A DNA stretch of 40,944 bases from positions 1-40,944 of the forward strand of contig DAHVDN010000028.1 in the NCBI GenBank assembly GCA_027313505.1, in the 5' to 3' direction. The notes beneath the pieces were generated by a model. It ran no database searches. It was given only the letters and a program-made list of their open reading frames with translations, and had not been told where the DNA came from. This document shows, piece after piece, positions 40,827 to 40,944 of this stretch (position 1 is its first letter; each line of letters starts with the position of its first letter). Source of the DNA: Candidatus Dormiibacterota bacterium (lineage in GTDB: Bacteria; Chloroflexota; Dormibacteria; Aeolococcales; Bog-877). Made by a program: the position numbers and the translations under genes.

Positions 40827-40943
40827 TCAGGGAGGGTACGGTCCATTGTTGGGCTGCCAGATGTCGTCCTCCTCGATCCAACCTTCCACCTTAGGGAGTC
40901 GATCCCGGCGGTCGCAGCCCATCACTAGGCTCATCGGTCGCCG
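40827..40943 (-). CDS. C-terminal end of an unrecognised protein, cut by the window edge
   Basis: A minus-strand frame is open from the right edge to TGA at 40827-40829. The visible 38 residues end in RLPKVEGWIEEDDIWQPNNG then PYPP, which looks like a natural C-terminus: acidic, tryptophan-bearing and proline-terminated. No family can be assigned. Its stop is 48 bases before the FAD-subunit start on the same strand, so it may be the first visible gene of the molybdenum hydroxylase operon. Confidence 0.4.
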   Translation of the reverse strand, partial: RRPMSLVMGCDRRDRLPKVEGWIEEDDIWQPNNGPYPP

Positions 40944-40944
40944 A

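Noticed and set aside
1-40944. Mobile element, CRISPR array, tRNA or rRNA
   Set aside because: I saw no transposase, integrase, terminal repeats, regularly spaced repeats, T-loop-type tRNA sequence or rRNA-like stretch.

Overview
The window comes from a high-GC bacterium. Genes are packed tightly, many start with GTG or TTG behind a clear Shine-Dalgarno sequence, and stop/start overlaps (ATGA, GTGA, TTGA) are common. The two extracellular solute-binding proteins carry plain lipoprotein signals. This would fit an uncultured soil actinobacterium or a Chloroflexota/Dormibacterota-type lineage, but no marker gene here settles the phylum, so the placement is inference. I see no rRNA, tRNA, insertion sequence, phage gene or CRISPR array.

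Layout. (1) 1-465: the tail of an unknown plus-strand gene and a frameshifted Nudix hydrolase remnant. (2) 416-5047, minus strand: S66 LD-carboxypeptidase, diaminopimelate decarboxylase, Gfo/Idh/MocA oxidoreductase and an FMN-dependent lactate-monooxygenase-like enzyme. (3) 5176-9434, plus: serine beta-lactamase-fold hydrolase, M19 dipeptidase and an unusual N-acyl-D-amino-acid deacylase homologue; then a minus-strand class-A beta-lactamase-fold protein. (4) 10472-18292, plus: LacI regulator, fucose-isomerase-like protein, FGGY kinase, a family-5 peptide-binding lipoprotein behind a promoter with a perfect palindromic operator, a 17-bp hairpin terminator, and a canonical D-aminoacylase. (5) 18335-20978, minus: two dipeptide-type ABC permeases and a small GlpM-like membrane protein. 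(6) 21201-30231, plus: GntR regulator, class V PLP enzyme, UroD-like protein, a complete branched-chain-type ABC transporter (HMGF plus binding protein) and an isochorismatase-fold protein. (7) 30286-31293, minus: aldo/keto reductase. (8) 31707-34536, plus: cupin-type phosphoglucose-isomerase-like protein, APC permease and DeoR regulator. (9) 34523-40943, minus: TDT-family exporter, LysR regulator, three-subunit molybdenum hydroxylase (order FAD, FeS, Mo) and the end of one more gene.

How the genes may work together. Regions 2-5 bring together enzymes suited to taking apart D-amino-acid-containing or meso-DAP-containing peptides. LD-carboxypeptidase would release D-Ala after meso-DAP, DAP decarboxylase would turn DAP into lysine, and M19 dipeptidase, two penicillin-binding-fold hydrolases and two N-acyl-D-amino-acid deacylases would handle the remaining bonds. 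Uptake would use a peptide ABC system. Sugar isomerase, sugar kinase and lactate oxidation genes lie in the same stretch. I infer a cell-wall-fragment (muropeptide) or D-peptide scavenging island, probably under LacI control; no such substrate has been shown. Region 6 looks like a separate uptake-and-degradation operon for an unknown small amino or carboxylic compound. Regions 8 and 9 are further catabolic modules with unknown substrates.
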